DNA of 40,288 bases from Mycobacteriaceae bacterium (GTDB lineage Bacteria; Actinomycetota; Actinomycetes; Mycobacteriales; Mycobacteriaceae). Made by a program: the position numbers and the translations under genes. The stretch is taken from assembly GCA_019749805.1 (NCBI GenBank), contig JAIEPH010000100.1, positions 1-40,288 of the forward strand. The letters run 5' to 3'. Numbering within the stretch: the stretch's first letter is position 1; each line of letters begins with the position of its first letter. Shown piece after piece: positions 32,144-39,968 of this stretch. The notes under the pieces were generated by a model, which had not been told where the DNA came from, ran no database searches, and saw only the letters and a program-made list of their open reading frames with translations.

Positions 32144-33870
32144 GCGGTTTCCTCGGGTATTTCTCGACAGAACTCGACAGGCATGTCGACGGTGCGGCTG
32201 CGCAGCCATTCGCCCAGCCCCTTGGCCTGTGGATCGAAGCGGGCCTGATAGGCCACACCCTGGCCGAGGATACCCTCGATCACGAAGTTGACCGCCCGCA
32301 ATTGCGGCAGCAGATGCCGTGTGACATCCAGATCGGCTGTCTCAGGCAGCAATTCGCGAAGCTTGTCGACGGTGAGGGTGTGCGCCAGCCAACGCCAGTG
32401 ATCGTCGCGCCGTACCCACAAACCGACGTTGGCGCTGCCGCCCTTGTCCCCGCTGCGCGCGCCGGCAATCCGTCCCAGCGGCACGCGTCGGGTGTCGCCG
32501 TCGGGGAGTGGTTCGGGCAATGCCGGTGGCGGGACATCCGCCAGTTCCAGGGTCGCCGAGGCTGCGGGAATGTCGGTGCGGCTGCCGTCGGCGTGCACGG
32601 CGACATGTGCGACCTCGGTGGCGGGCACGAATGCGGGGCGGAAAACGCCGTAGATCTGACCGCCACCCGGTGGCGCGGTGCTGGTGAAGCCGGGATAACT
32701 GGCCAACGCGAGTTCGACAGCCGCCGAGGAGAATTGACGTCCGACCTTGGCGTGATCGGGGTCGCGCACCACGCATCGCAGCAGTGCGCTGGCGGCTTCC
32801 TCGGTGTCGGCGTCGGCGTGATCGGTGCGCGCCAGCGTCCACTGCATCTCGGCGGGCTTGTCCGCCAGGGCGCTCTCGAGCTGTCTGCGTACCAGCGCGG
32901 CCTTGGCCTCGATGTCCAATCCGGTGAGCACCAAGGTCATCTCGTTGCGGAATCCACCGATGCTGTTGAGCGAGACCTTCAACGTCGGAGGCGGTGCTTC
33001 GCCCGTCACCCCGCTGATGCGAACGCGGTCCGGCCCGTCGTCGCTGAGTTCGATGGTGTCGACGCGCAGCGTCGCATCGGGATTGGCGTATCGCGCACCG
33101 GTGATCTCGTAGAGCAGTTGTGCGGTGACGGTGTCGACAGAGACCGCTCCGCCGGTACCCGGGTGTTTGGTGATGACCGACGATCCGTCGGAGTGGATTT
33201 CGGCGAGCGGAAAGCCCGGATGCGTGAGGTCGGCGATCTCGGTGAAGAACGAGTAGTTGCCGCCGGTGGCCTGCGCACCGCACTCGATGACGTGGCCTGC
33301 GGCGATCGCGCCCGCGAGCCGGTCGTATTCGGTGCGACCCCATCCGTGGTGCGCGGCGGCCGGCCCGACGATGACCGACGCGTCGGTGACGCGACCGGTG
33401 ACGACGACGTCCGCGCCGGAGTTCAGGCAGTCGACGATGCCCCACGCCCCGAGGTACGCGTTGGCCGCCAGCGGTGTGCCTGCGAACCCCAACTCCTCGG
33501 CTCGCGGCAGCAGATCGTCGCCCTCGACGTGGGCCACGCGCACAGTCAACCCGAGACGGTTCGCCAGTTCCCGTACGGCCTGGGCCAAACCGGCGGGGTT
33601 GAGGCCCCCGGCGTTCGCGACGATCCGCACGCCACGATCCAACGCGGTGCCGAGGCACTCCTCGAGCTGGATCAGAAAGGTCTTCGCGTAGCCGCGGTCG
33701 GGCGTCTTGGCGCGGTCGCGGGCCAGGATCAGCATGGTGAGTTCGGCGAGGTAGTCACCGGTGAGATAGTCCAGCTCACCGCCCGTGAGCATCTCCCGCA
33801 TGGCCGCAAGACGGTCACCGTAGAAGCCCGAGTAGTTGCCGATGCGGACCGCTGCAGAACTAGTAGCCAC
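32140..33870 (-). CDS. AtuA-like (DUF1446) protein, acyclic terpene utilisation family
   Basis: First gene of the operon, 576 residues, homologous to AtuA of Pseudomonas citronellol degradation and to Rv0976c. The N-terminal DUF1446 part opens VRIGNYSGFYGDRLAAMREM, with GELDYLTGDYLAELTM and VANAGGLNPAGLA; after about residue 450 a second domain follows (GDTRRVPLGRIAGARSGDKG with GSANVGLWVR), as in fused AtuA proteins. The precise activity is unknown, though the family always accompanies acyl-CoA carboxylases of the geranyl/methylcrotonyl type. The GTG at 33870 has AAGGAGG 3 nt upstream, a tight spacing. A 16-bp palindrome 21 bp upstream is probably the operator of the whole operon. Confidence 0.88.
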   Translation of the reverse strand: MATSSAAVRIGNYSGFYGDRLAAMREMLTGGELDYLTGDYLAELTMLILARDRAKTPDRGYAKTFLIQLEECLGTALDRGVRIVANAGGLNPAGLAQAVRELANRLGLTVRVAHVEGDDLLPRAEELGFAGTPLAANAYLGAWGIVDCLNSGADVVVTGRVTDASVIVGPAAAHHGWGRTEYDRLAGAIAAGHVIECGAQATGGNYSFFTEIADLTHPGFPLAEIHSDGSSVITKHPGTGGAVSVDTVTAQLLYEITGARYANPDATLRVDTIELSDDGPDRVRISGVTGEAPPPTLKVSLNSIGGFRNEMTLVLTGLDIEAKAALVRRQLESALADKPAEMQWTLARTDHADADTEEAASALLRCVVRDPDHAKVGRQFSSAAVELALASYPGFTSTAPPGGGQIYGVFRPAFVPATEVAHVAVHADGSRTDIPAASATLELADVPPPALPEPLPDGDTRRVPLGRIAGARSGDKGGSANVGLWVRRDDHWRWLAHTLTVDKLRELLPETADLDVTRHLLPQLRAVNFVIEGILGQGVAYQARFDPQAKGLGEWLRSRTVDMPVEFCREIPEETA

Positions 33871-33890
33871 GCGCCTCCTTGCGACGTATC

Positions 33891-33906
33891 AACCAACCGG
33901 TAGGTT
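33891..33906. promoter_or_regulatory. TetR-type operator palindrome before the acyl-CoA operon
   Basis: AACCAACCGGTAGGTT is a 16-bp dyad with a single mismatched pair (A against A at positions 5 and 12) around an ACCGGT centre. It lies 21-36 bp before the GTG of the first operon gene, where a TetR-like repressor responding to an acyl-CoA would be expected. No regulator gene is adjacent in the window. Confidence 0.6.
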
Positions 33907-33946
33907 AGCGGGTACCGGTGGTATCGCGCCAAGCCACTCCGCCGTT

Positions 33947-33976
33947 TTGGAGGCTACGCAGGTCACCGGCTATCCT
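33947..33976 (+). promoter_or_regulatory. Promoter of rpmF
   Basis: TTGGAG (33947-33952), an 18-bp spacer and TATCCT (33971-33976) form a housekeeping-type promoter. Transcription would start near 33983, giving a leader of about 74 nt before rpmF. Confidence 0.5.
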
Positions 33977-34056
33977 GAAGGGCAATTGCCGATGCCTGAG
34001 TCGTTGCGCGGCACATACTCATCAGAGATAGACCCTCGACTAGGAGATTTACGATC

Positions 34057-34230
34057 ATGGCTGTCCCCAAGCGGAGGATGTCGCGCGCGAATACCCGTAG
34101 CCGGCGTTCGCAGTGGAAGGCCAAGCGCACCGAGCTCGTCGGCGTGACGGTTGCCGGTCAGCAGCACAAGGTGCCGCGCCGCCTGCTCAAGGCTGCGCGC
34201 CTCGGCCTCATCGATCTCGACCGCCGCTGA
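34057..34230 (+). CDS. rpmF: 50S ribosomal protein L32
   Basis: A 57-residue basic protein of the large ribosomal subunit. The start MAVPKRRMSRANTRSRRSQW is the classic L32 opening, and the remainder, ending LLKAARLGLIDLDRR, matches the Rv0979A-type L32. The CXXC zinc-ribbon cysteines found in some L32 proteins are absent, so this is the zinc-free form; mycobacteria can switch to zinc-independent ribosomal proteins under zinc starvation. TAGGAG lies about 10 nt before the ATG. It stands between the acyl-CoA operon (divergent) and mprA. Confidence 0.95.
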   Translation: MAVPKRRMSRANTRSRRSQWKAKRTELVGVTVAGQQHKVPRRLLKAARLGLIDLDRR

Positions 34231-34279
34231 TCTCGCTCCCGCTCGTCGGGCGGGTCTTCTCCCGGTGAGATCGGCGCGC

Positions 34280-34297
34280 CTCTCAGGCCGCTCTCAG
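34280..34297 (+). promoter_or_regulatory. Putative MprA box upstream of mprA
   Basis: CTCTCAG occurs at 34280-34286 and again at 34291-34297, an 11-bp period that puts both on one face of the helix. MprA boxes are described as two loosely conserved 8-bp direct repeats, so this fits autoregulation. It ends 16 bp before the mprA GTG. Confidence 0.6.
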
Positions 34298-34313
34298 ACA
34301 GCGGGTTGACACT

Positions 34314-35006
34314 GTGGCTGTGCGAATACTTGTCGTCGACGATGATCGCGCTGTGCGCGAATCGCTGCGTCGATCGCTCTCCTTCAATGGTTACTCCGTC
34401 GAGCTGGCGCAGGACGGACTCGAAGCTCTCGATCTGATCGCCAGCGATCGGCCGGATGCCGTCGTGCTGGACGTGATGATGCCGCGGCTCGACGGCCTCG
34501 AGGTGTGCCGTCAGCTTCGCAGCACCGGCGACGACCTGCCGATACTCGTGCTGACCGCGCGAGACTCGGTCTCCGAACGTGTCGCCGGCCTGGACGCGGG
34601 TGCCGACGACTATCTCCCGAAGCCGTTCGCGCTGGAGGAATTGCTCGCCCGCATGCGCGCCTTGCTGCGGCGCACCTCGCCCGATGAGGGCACGGATACA
34701 CCGGCGATGACGTTCTCCGACCTGTCGCTGGATCCGGTCACTCGCGAGGTCACCCGCGGCCAACGTTCGATCAGCCTGACGCGCACCGAGTTCGCGCTGC
34801 TCGAGATGCTCATCGCGAACCCGCGGCGGGTGCTCACCCGCAGCCGCATCCTCGAAGAGGTGTGGGGTTTCGACTTCCCGACCTCGGGCAACGCCCTCGA
34901 GGTGTACGTCGGCTACCTCCGCCGTAAGACCGAGGCGCAAGGAGAGCCGCGACTGATCCACACCGTGCGCGGGGTGGGTTATGTCCTGCGCGAGACACCT
35001 CCCTGA
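34314..35006 (+). CDS. mprA: Response regulator MprA (OmpR/PhoB family)
   Basis: Envelope-stress response regulator, 230 residues, the same length as M. tuberculosis MprA and nearly identical to it. The receiver domain (1-120) has the acidic pocket VVDDDRAV, the phospho-acceptor Asp53 in VVLDVMMPRLDG, LTARDS and the conserved Lys in LPKPF. The DNA-binding winged helix (about 130-230) contains LTRTEFALLEMLIANPRRVL and the end VRGVGYVLRETPP. The GTG at 34314 is used; a second GTG six bases later is possible. It controls pepD and stress sigma factors in M. tuberculosis. The stop overlaps the mprB start (TGATG). Confidence 0.96.
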   Translation: MAVRILVVDDDRAVRESLRRSLSFNGYSVELAQDGLEALDLIASDRPDAVVLDVMMPRLDGLEVCRQLRSTGDDLPILVLTARDSVSERVAGLDAGADDYLPKPFALEELLARMRALLRRTSPDEGTDTPAMTFSDLSLDPVTREVTRGQRSISLTRTEFALLEMLIANPRRVLTRSRILEEVWGFDFPTSGNALEVYVGYLRRKTEAQGEPRLIHTVRGVGYVLRETPP

Positions 35007-36493
35007 TGTCAGCTCGGAAATCCTCGCCTCGGCCCGGGCCATATGCACAGACGGCGCAGTCGACGGCCAGTTCGTTGTCGCTGCGCTGGCGGGTGATGCT
35101 GCTCGCGATGTCGATGGTGGCGATGGTGGTGGTCTTGATGGCCGTCGCCGTGTACGCCGTTGTCTCGCGCGCGCTCTACGACGATATGGACAACCAGCTG
35201 CACAGCCGTGCCAGCCTGCTGATCGAAAGCGGCTCGCTGACCACCGATCCCGGTAAAGCGATCGAGGGCACCGCGTACTCCGACGTGAACGCGATGCTGA
35301 TCAATCCCGGCCGCTCGATTTTCACCGCGAACCAGCAGGGGCAGACGCTTCCACTGGGTGATCCCGAGAAAGCCGTCATCCGTGGCGACCTGTGGATGTC
35401 GAAGCGATCGGTCGATCAGCAGCGGGTGCTGGCCCTGCATCTGTCCAACGGCAGTTCGTTGCTGATCTCCAAGAGCCTGGTGCCGACCGACAAGCTGCTC
35501 AAGCGGTTGGGCACCGTGCTGCTCATCGTCGGTGGCGTCGGGGTGGTGGTGGCCGCCATGGCGGGCGGCGCTGTCGCCCGGGCAGGCCTTCGACCGGTGG
35601 CGCGGCTGACCGAAGCGGCCGAGCGGGTGGCCCGCACCGACGACCTGCGACCGATTCCGGTCTATGGCAGCGACGAACTCGCCCGTCTCACCGAGGCTTT
35701 CAACATGATGCTGCGTGCATTGGCTGAATCACGCGAGCGACAAGCGCGACTAGTGACCGATGCCGGACACGAATTGCGTACGCCGCTGACGTCGTTGCGC
35801 ACCAACGTCGAACTGTTGATGGCATCGATGGCCCCTGGCGCCCCGAGACTGCCCGAGGAGGATTTGGAGGGTCTGCGGGAAGACGTCATCGCCCAGATCG
35901 AAGAACTGTCCACCCTCGTCGGTGATCTGGTCGACCTGACCCGCGACGAGGCCGGTGTCGTTATTCACGAGCCCGTGGACATGACCGAAATCGTCGACCG
36001 CTCGCTGGAACGAGTTCGCCGTCGCCGCAACGACATTCAGTTCGATGTGAATCTTGTGCCGTGGCAGGTTTACGGCGACGGCGGCGGACTGGGCCGCGCA
36101 GTGCTCAATGTCCTGGACAACGCCGCCAAATGGAGTCCGCCCGGCGGGCGGGTCGGCGTGCGGTTGACACAGGTCGACCAGGTGCACGCTGAGCTGGTAG
36201 TGACCGATCAGGGTCCCGGTATCCCACCGCAGGAACGGCGGTTCGTGTTCGAGCGGTTTTTCCGCTCGGCCTCCGCACGTGCGATGCCGGGTTCGGGACT
36301 GGGCCTGGCGATCGTGAAACAGGTTGTGCTCAAACACGGCGGCGCGCTGCGCGTGGAATACGCTGTTCCCGGCGGACAGTCGCCGGGCACGGCGATCCAT
36401 ATGGTGCTGCCCGGCAGGCCGATGCCCGGTGAGCCCGCGCGACACGCGGTCGCAAGCGTGGACTTGCCCGTGGTCAGCGCCGACAATGATTGA
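35006..36493 (+). CDS. mprB: Sensor histidine kinase MprB
   Basis: Membrane kinase of 495 residues that pairs with MprA and senses envelope stress such as detergent. Order: a cytoplasmic N-terminus, TM1 (about 30-54), an extracytoplasmic loop of some 110 residues, TM2 (about 169-190), a HAMP linker, and HisKA with the phospho-accepting His255 in DAGHELRTPLTSL, then HATPase with NVLDNAAKWSPPGGRV (N box), VTDQGPGIP (G1), the F box RFVFERFFR and GSGLGLAIVKQVV (G2). All catalytic boxes are intact. The ATG shares one base with the mprA stop. MprB in M. tuberculosis is restrained by the chaperone DnaK. Confidence 0.96.
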   Translation: MSARKSSPRPGPYAQTAQSTASSLSLRWRVMLLAMSMVAMVVVLMAVAVYAVVSRALYDDMDNQLHSRASLLIESGSLTTDPGKAIEGTAYSDVNAMLINPGRSIFTANQQGQTLPLGDPEKAVIRGDLWMSKRSVDQQRVLALHLSNGSSLLISKSLVPTDKLLKRLGTVLLIVGGVGVVVAAMAGGAVARAGLRPVARLTEAAERVARTDDLRPIPVYGSDELARLTEAFNMMLRALAESRERQARLVTDAGHELRTPLTSLRTNVELLMASMAPGAPRLPEEDLEGLREDVIAQIEELSTLVGDLVDLTRDEAGVVIHEPVDMTEIVDRSLERVRRRRNDIQFDVNLVPWQVYGDGGGLGRAVLNVLDNAAKWSPPGGRVGVRLTQVDQVHAELVVTDQGPGIPPQERRFVFERFFRSASARAMPGSGLGLAIVKQVVLKHGGALRVEYAVPGGQSPGTAIHMVLPGRPMPGEPARHAVASVDLPVVSADND

Positions 36494-36535
36494 CCAGGGC
36501 GCGTTGGGGGAAGCAAGTCTGTGCGTGTCCCAAAG

Positions 36536-36600
36536 GTTCTCTAAGTGGATTCTCAGCCCGCTTAGGCAACTTTGACAGTGCGAACGCCGTTGTTCTGGAT
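36536..36600 (+). promoter_or_regulatory. pepD promoter with upstream MprA-box-like repeat
   Basis: TTCTCTAAG (36537) and TTCTCAGCC (36550) are imperfect direct repeats 13 bp apart, resembling the CTCTCAG pair before mprA. TTGACA (36572-36577) then 17 bp and CTGGAT (36595-36600) look like the promoter, so the repeats sit just upstream of the -35, where an activator would act. Confidence 0.5.
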
Positions 36601-36637
36601 GTCGGACCCCAAAAGAGGAAAGGAGCACCGCAGAGAC

Positions 36638-38008
36638 ATGACCAACCACCCGAGGTATTCGCCGCCACCGCCACCGGGTCGTCGGCCCGGCGGGCCCGAG
36701 CACGCGGCACCCGGATACCCCGGTGCACAGCGGCCCGATCCCTACCAGCAGTCGTATGACTGGCGATACCAGACCCAACAACAGCAGCAGCCTTTCCGCG
36801 CCCCCTTTGACCCGTATGGCGGTGCGCCTGCAACCGGGCAGTATCCCCAGGCTTCGATGCCTCCACCACCTCAGAAGCGTTCTCGCGCAGGTGCTTTGAC
36901 GGCCGGCGCCCTCGCGGTGGCAATCGTGTCCGCCGGTATCGGTGGGGGAGTTGCGGTGCTCGCGCAGCCCGACCGGCCCGCAGCCACGTCGAGCGCCAAC
37001 GGCGCCGCCCCCGGGGTGCCCGTCGCCAGCCTGCCCGCCGGCTCGGTCGAACAGGTCGCGGCGAAAGTCGTGCCCAGCGTCGTCAAGCTCGAGGTGGACC
37101 TCGGCCGGCAATCCGAGGAGGGCTCCGGGATCATCCTGTCCTCGGACGGCCTCATCTTGACCAACAACCACGTCGTCACAGCGGCCCAGGGCGGACCAGA
37201 CGGGCCAGGTGGGCCAGGCGCACCTGGTCGGGCGGGTGCCGCACAGACCAAGGTGACGTTCGCCGACGGCCGCAGCGCACCGTTCACCGTGGTCGGGACC
37301 GACCCCAACAGCGACATCGCCGTGGTCCGCACCGAGGGAGTGACGGGCTTGACCCCGATCACCATCGGCTCATCGGCCAACCTGCGGGTGGGCCAGGACG
37401 TCGTGGCGGTCGGATCGCCGCTCGGACTCGAGGGCACCGTGACCACCGGCATCATCAGCGCACTGAACCGGCCGGTCGCCGCGGGCGGCGACATCCGCAA
37501 CCAGAACACCGTGCTGGATGCGGTCCAGACCGACGCGGCCATCAACCCCGGCAACTCCGGAGGTGCGCTGGTCAACATGAACGGTGAACTGGTCGGCGTC
37601 AACTCGGCCATCGCCACATTGGGCGGTGACGCCGACGGGCAGCAGGCTCAAGGCGGTTCGATCGGGCTGGGCTTCGCCATTCCGGTCGACCAGGCCAAGC
37701 GAATCGCGGACGAACTGATCGACAACGGCACCGCCTCGCACGCCTCTCTGGGTGTCCAGGTCGGAAACGACGCGACGGTAGACGGCGCGCGAATCGTCGA
37801 GGTCACCGGTGGCGGTGCTGCTGCTGCGGCGGGTCTGCCCAGCGGTGTCGTGGTCACCAAGGTCGACGACCGGGTGATCAACAGTGCCGACGCGCTGGTG
37901 GCAGCGGTGCGATCCAGGGCTCCCGGCGAGAAGCTGACCTTGACCTACCTCGATTCCGCCGGGAAGCCGCAGACGGTGGAGGTCACCCTCGGCAAGGCCC
38001 AGCAGTGA
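36638..38008 (+). CDS. pepD: HtrA-like serine protease PepD
   Basis: Membrane-anchored protease of 456 residues that degrades or refolds proteins in the cell envelope and feeds back on MprAB. A proline/glutamine-rich N-terminal tail (1-80) precedes one membrane helix (AGALTAGALAVAIVSAGIGG); then a trypsin-like domain with His in NNHVV, Asp in NSDIAVV and Ser in NPGNSGGAL, and a C-terminal PDZ domain starting SHASLGVQVGN. A glycine/proline insert (GGPDGPGGPGAPGRAG) lies just after the catalytic His strand. The ATG at 36638 begins MTNHPRYSPP, as conserved in the M. tuberculosis protein; AGGAG is 12 nt upstream. Confidence 0.95.
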   Translation: MTNHPRYSPPPPPGRRPGGPEHAAPGYPGAQRPDPYQQSYDWRYQTQQQQQPFRAPFDPYGGAPATGQYPQASMPPPPQKRSRAGALTAGALAVAIVSAGIGGGVAVLAQPDRPAATSSANGAAPGVPVASLPAGSVEQVAAKVVPSVVKLEVDLGRQSEEGSGIILSSDGLILTNNHVVTAAQGGPDGPGGPGAPGRAGAAQTKVTFADGRSAPFTVVGTDPNSDIAVVRTEGVTGLTPITIGSSANLRVGQDVVAVGSPLGLEGTVTTGIISALNRPVAAGGDIRNQNTVLDAVQTDAAINPGNSGGALVNMNGELVGVNSAIATLGGDADGQQAQGGSIGLGFAIPVDQAKRIADELIDNGTASHASLGVQVGNDATVDGARIVEVTGGGAAAAAGLPSGVVVTKVDDRVINSADALVAAVRSRAPGEKLTLTYLDSAGKPQTVEVTLGKAQQ

Positions 38009-38085
38009 GGCCCACGGGGGGTTCCGGACCCGCCACGTTGATAGTGGCCGCGCCGCTGTCTGTGCCCGGATATACGGTTGGCGTC

Positions 38086-38583
38086 ATGGAACAGCCAGGG
38101 GAGTTGGTGGGCCGGGCACTGGTCGTCGTGGTGGATGACCGCACTGCGCACGGTGACGAGGAGGACCACAGCGGTCCCCTGGTCACAGAACTGCTCGGTG
38201 AGGCGGGTTTCGTCGTGGACGGCGTGGTAGTGGTGTCGGCCGATGAGGTCGAGATCCGCAACGCGCTGAACACGGCGGTGATCGGCGGAGTCGACCTGGT
38301 GGTATCGGTGGGCGGGACCGGTGTCACCCCGCGTGACGTCACACCTGAGGCGACGCTCGATCTGCTCGACCGCGAACTGCTCGGCATCGCCGAGGCCCTG
38401 CGAGCATCGGGGTTGTCCGCTGGTGTCGCCGATGCCGGCCTATCGCGCGGTCTGGCCGGAATCTCTGGCAGCACCCTGGTCGTCAACCTCGCTGGCTCGC
38501 GCGCGGCGGTGCGCGACGGAATGGCGACACTCACTCCTTTGGCGATCCAGATCATCGGGCAGCTGTCGAGCCTCGAGATCTAG
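38086..38583 (+). CDS. moaB2: MoaB/Mog-type molybdenum cofactor protein MoaB2
   Basis: Predicted to adenylate molybdopterin in molybdenum cofactor synthesis. The 165-residue protein has the MoCF_biosynth fold with VVVVDDRTAHGDEEDHSGPL, VVSVGGTGVTPRDVTPEAT (the GGTG substrate loop) and the SGSTLVVNLAGS motif. In mycobacteria MoaB2 has also been linked to sigma-factor binding. The ATG at 38086 is preceded by TATACG (38071-38076), a possible -10; an alternative GTG at 38005 overlaps the pepD stop (GTGA) and would add 27 residues, as seen in longer annotated homologues, so the start is uncertain. Confidence 0.88.
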   Translation: MEQPGELVGRALVVVVDDRTAHGDEEDHSGPLVTELLGEAGFVVDGVVVVSADEVEIRNALNTAVIGGVDLVVSVGGTGVTPRDVTPEATLDLLDRELLGIAEALRASGLSAGVADAGLSRGLAGISGSTLVVNLAGSRAAVRDGMATLTPLAIQIIGQLSSLEI

Positions 38584-38609
38584 CCAGCGCTACAAGCCCG
38601 AAATCAAAG

Positions 38610-38625
38610 TGTGATCTTCATCACA
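38610..38625. promoter_or_regulatory. Perfect Crp-type palindrome
   Basis: TGTGA-TCTTCA-TCACA is an exact match to the TGTGA-N6-TCACA consensus of CRP family regulators. It lies 27 bp after moaB2 and ends 17 bp before the ATG of the small ORF, overlapping where its transcript should start, so cAMP-Crp would more likely repress than activate it. Confidence 0.75.
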
Positions 38626-38641
38626 GCAGAGGGACCGGCCG

Positions 38642-38797
38642 ATGGCAGATCGACCCGCACGGTCGCGCGAGGCAGTTAACAAGTTTTCGGGTGACGCGCT
38701 GCAACCCAAACCTGTTGACGACCGTGACAGTTTATATTCTGACGAGCCCGACCACGATCGCTGGTTGCGCGAAAACACGCCGCCACACCATCAGTGA
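38642..38797 (+). CDS. Small charged hypothetical protein, 51 aa
   Basis: A 51-residue protein, too short for the usual gene length cut-offs: MADRPARSREAVNKFSG onward, ending DHDRWLRENTPPHHQ. It is hydrophilic, with acidic and basic clusters and no cysteine, signal or membrane segment. A strong AGAGGGA ribosome binding site lies 8 nt before the ATG, and base usage at the third position looks coding. The frame stops at TGA 38795-38797. M. smegmatis has a small gene at the same place between moaB2 and mspC, which supports it as real. Function unknown; the Crp-type site directly upstream suggests control by carbon or cAMP state. Confidence 0.78.
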   Translation: MADRPARSREAVNKFSGDALQPKPVDDRDSLYSDEPDHDRWLRENTPPHHQ

Positions 38798-39164
38798 GCT
38801 GTGGTTTCAGTGTAACTACGGGTGACGCCCTCCCTCGCATCTTTAACGGTGCCGGCCACTTTCAGCAAAGAAGATCTGCTGGGTTGATGTGTCGCATCTC
38901 GGTGTCCGCGAATGCGGCAAACCGCGTTGCGGAAGTGAGCGGAGTGGCCAATCTGGTGACGCCCGCCATGTCGAACTCAAGCTCGCGTTGTCGGGGGTGA
39001 TGCCTGACCGTTATGTTCCTTGTCGATGACGACGATGAGCGAGACGTAAGAGCGGCATGTGAGTCTCTCATTTTCCTCACATAAGACTCCTGCAGGGCCA
39101 GGCACGGACAACAGAACACAGAGAGACTCCCCGTCGGGTCACTGTCGACATAGCTAGGGAGAAC
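38798..39164. other. Long leader region of the porin gene
   Basis: About 370 bp without a convincing gene. A GTG-start frame at 38794-39000 overlaps the small ORF's stop but lacks family resemblance, and a long minus-strand frame is probably a shadow. The stretch holds a 7-bp inverted repeat at 39057-39082. A long untranslated leader is known for mspA in M. smegmatis, so the promoter may lie here or further upstream. Confidence 0.5.
39057..39082. promoter_or_regulatory. Inverted repeat in the porin leader
   Basis: ATGTGAG (39057-39063) and CTCACAT (39076-39082) are perfect inverted arms with a 12-nt loop containing TCTCATTTTC. The site is 83 bp before the porin ATG and could be an operator or RNA hairpin. 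Half-sites resemble Crp, but the spacing is wrong for it. Confidence 0.4.
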
Positions 39165-39821
39165 ATGAAGGCATTCAGTCGGGTGCTGATGGCTTTGGTT
39201 TTGGCAGTAGCCGGGGCGATCGCGTCTTTGTTCGTGAGCACTAGCACCTCTCACGCGGGGCTGGACAACGAGCTGAGCCTTGTTGACGGCCAAGACCGGA
39301 CACTGACCATCCAGCAGTGGGACACCTTCCTCAATGGTGTGTTCCCGTTGGACCGCAACCGGCTGACTCGCGAGTGGTTCCATAGTGGCCGCGCCAAGTA
39401 CATCGTGGCCGGTGAGGGCGCTGGTGATTTCGAGGGCACCTTGGAGCTGGGTTACCAGATCGGCTTCCCGTGGTCACTAGGTGTAGGCATTAACTTCAGC
39501 TATACCACGCCGAACATCCTGTTCGACCAGCTTAATCCGGTGGTTCCGATCAATCCAAATGGTGGTCTTGGTTTCATCACCACGCCGAATTTATTTCCGG
39601 GTGCCTCGATCAGCGCCGATCTCGGTAACGGTCCGGGGATTCAGGAGGTCGCGACGTTCTCAGTAGATGTCCAAGGTCCGGAAGGCGGCGTGGCGGTTTC
39701 AAATGCGCATGGCACCGTGACTGGTGCGGCTGGAGGCGTGCTGCTGCGTCCGTTCGCTCGGCTCATCTCGTCGGCTGGTGACAGTGTCACCACCTACGGC
39801 GAGTCCTGGAACATGAACTAA
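39165..39821 (+). CDS. mspC: MspA-family outer-membrane porin (mspC-locus copy)
   Basis: Octameric goblet-shaped porin of the mycobacterial outer membrane, admitting small hydrophilic solutes. The 218-residue precursor has a 31-residue signal peptide ending THS-type sequence TSTSHA, so the mature form starts GLDNELSLVDGQDRTLT and has 187 residues against 184 for MspA. Family segments VFPLDRNRLTREWFHSGRAK and GYQIGFPWSLGVGINFSYTT are intact, ending GESWNMN. The constriction loop differs: NILIDDGDI of MspA is NILFDQLNP here, so two of three acidic residues (91 and 93) are replaced by Gln and Asn, and the loop is 3 residues longer. GGGAG lies just before the ATG. The symbol follows position next to moaB2, as in M. 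smegmatis. Confidence 0.93.
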   Translation: MKAFSRVLMALVLAVAGAIASLFVSTSTSHAGLDNELSLVDGQDRTLTIQQWDTFLNGVFPLDRNRLTREWFHSGRAKYIVAGEGAGDFEGTLELGYQIGFPWSLGVGINFSYTTPNILFDQLNPVVPINPNGGLGFITTPNLFPGASISADLGNGPGIQEVATFSVDVQGPEGGVAVSNAHGTVTGAAGGVLLRPFARLISSAGDSVTTYGESWNMN

Positions 39822-39968
39822 CAGGTCTTCCCGGGCTGTTCCAGCTCGATGTGACGATAAACTGTTCGATTGTTGTCATGAATTTCGGCCCCAGCGCGGT
39901 CAACGGCGTCGCCACCACATGTTGGGTCGTGCCGCCACGCGCTCGGCCACCGGCTAGGCTCACGTGCC

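Noticed and set aside
30968..33903. Long plus-strand frames opposite fadE13 and the AtuA-like gene
   Set aside because: Both mirror strongly supported coding sequence on the minus strand and lack ribosome binding sites or domains.
34306..34311. TTGACA as the -35 of mprA
   Set aside because: The matching -10 would fall inside the mprA coding sequence, after the receiver domain has begun.
38794..39000. 68-codon plus-strand frame starting at the small ORF's stop
   Set aside because: GTGA overlap looks like coupling, but there is no ribosome binding site and the sequence has no coding character I can support.
38862..39383. 173-codon minus-strand frame across the porin leader and signal peptide
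   Set aside because: It runs antisense into a clear porin gene, has unusual composition and no known motif.
39822..39968. Possible terminator after the porin
   Set aside because: Only a 5-bp AACAG/CTGTT repeat with no T-run is present.
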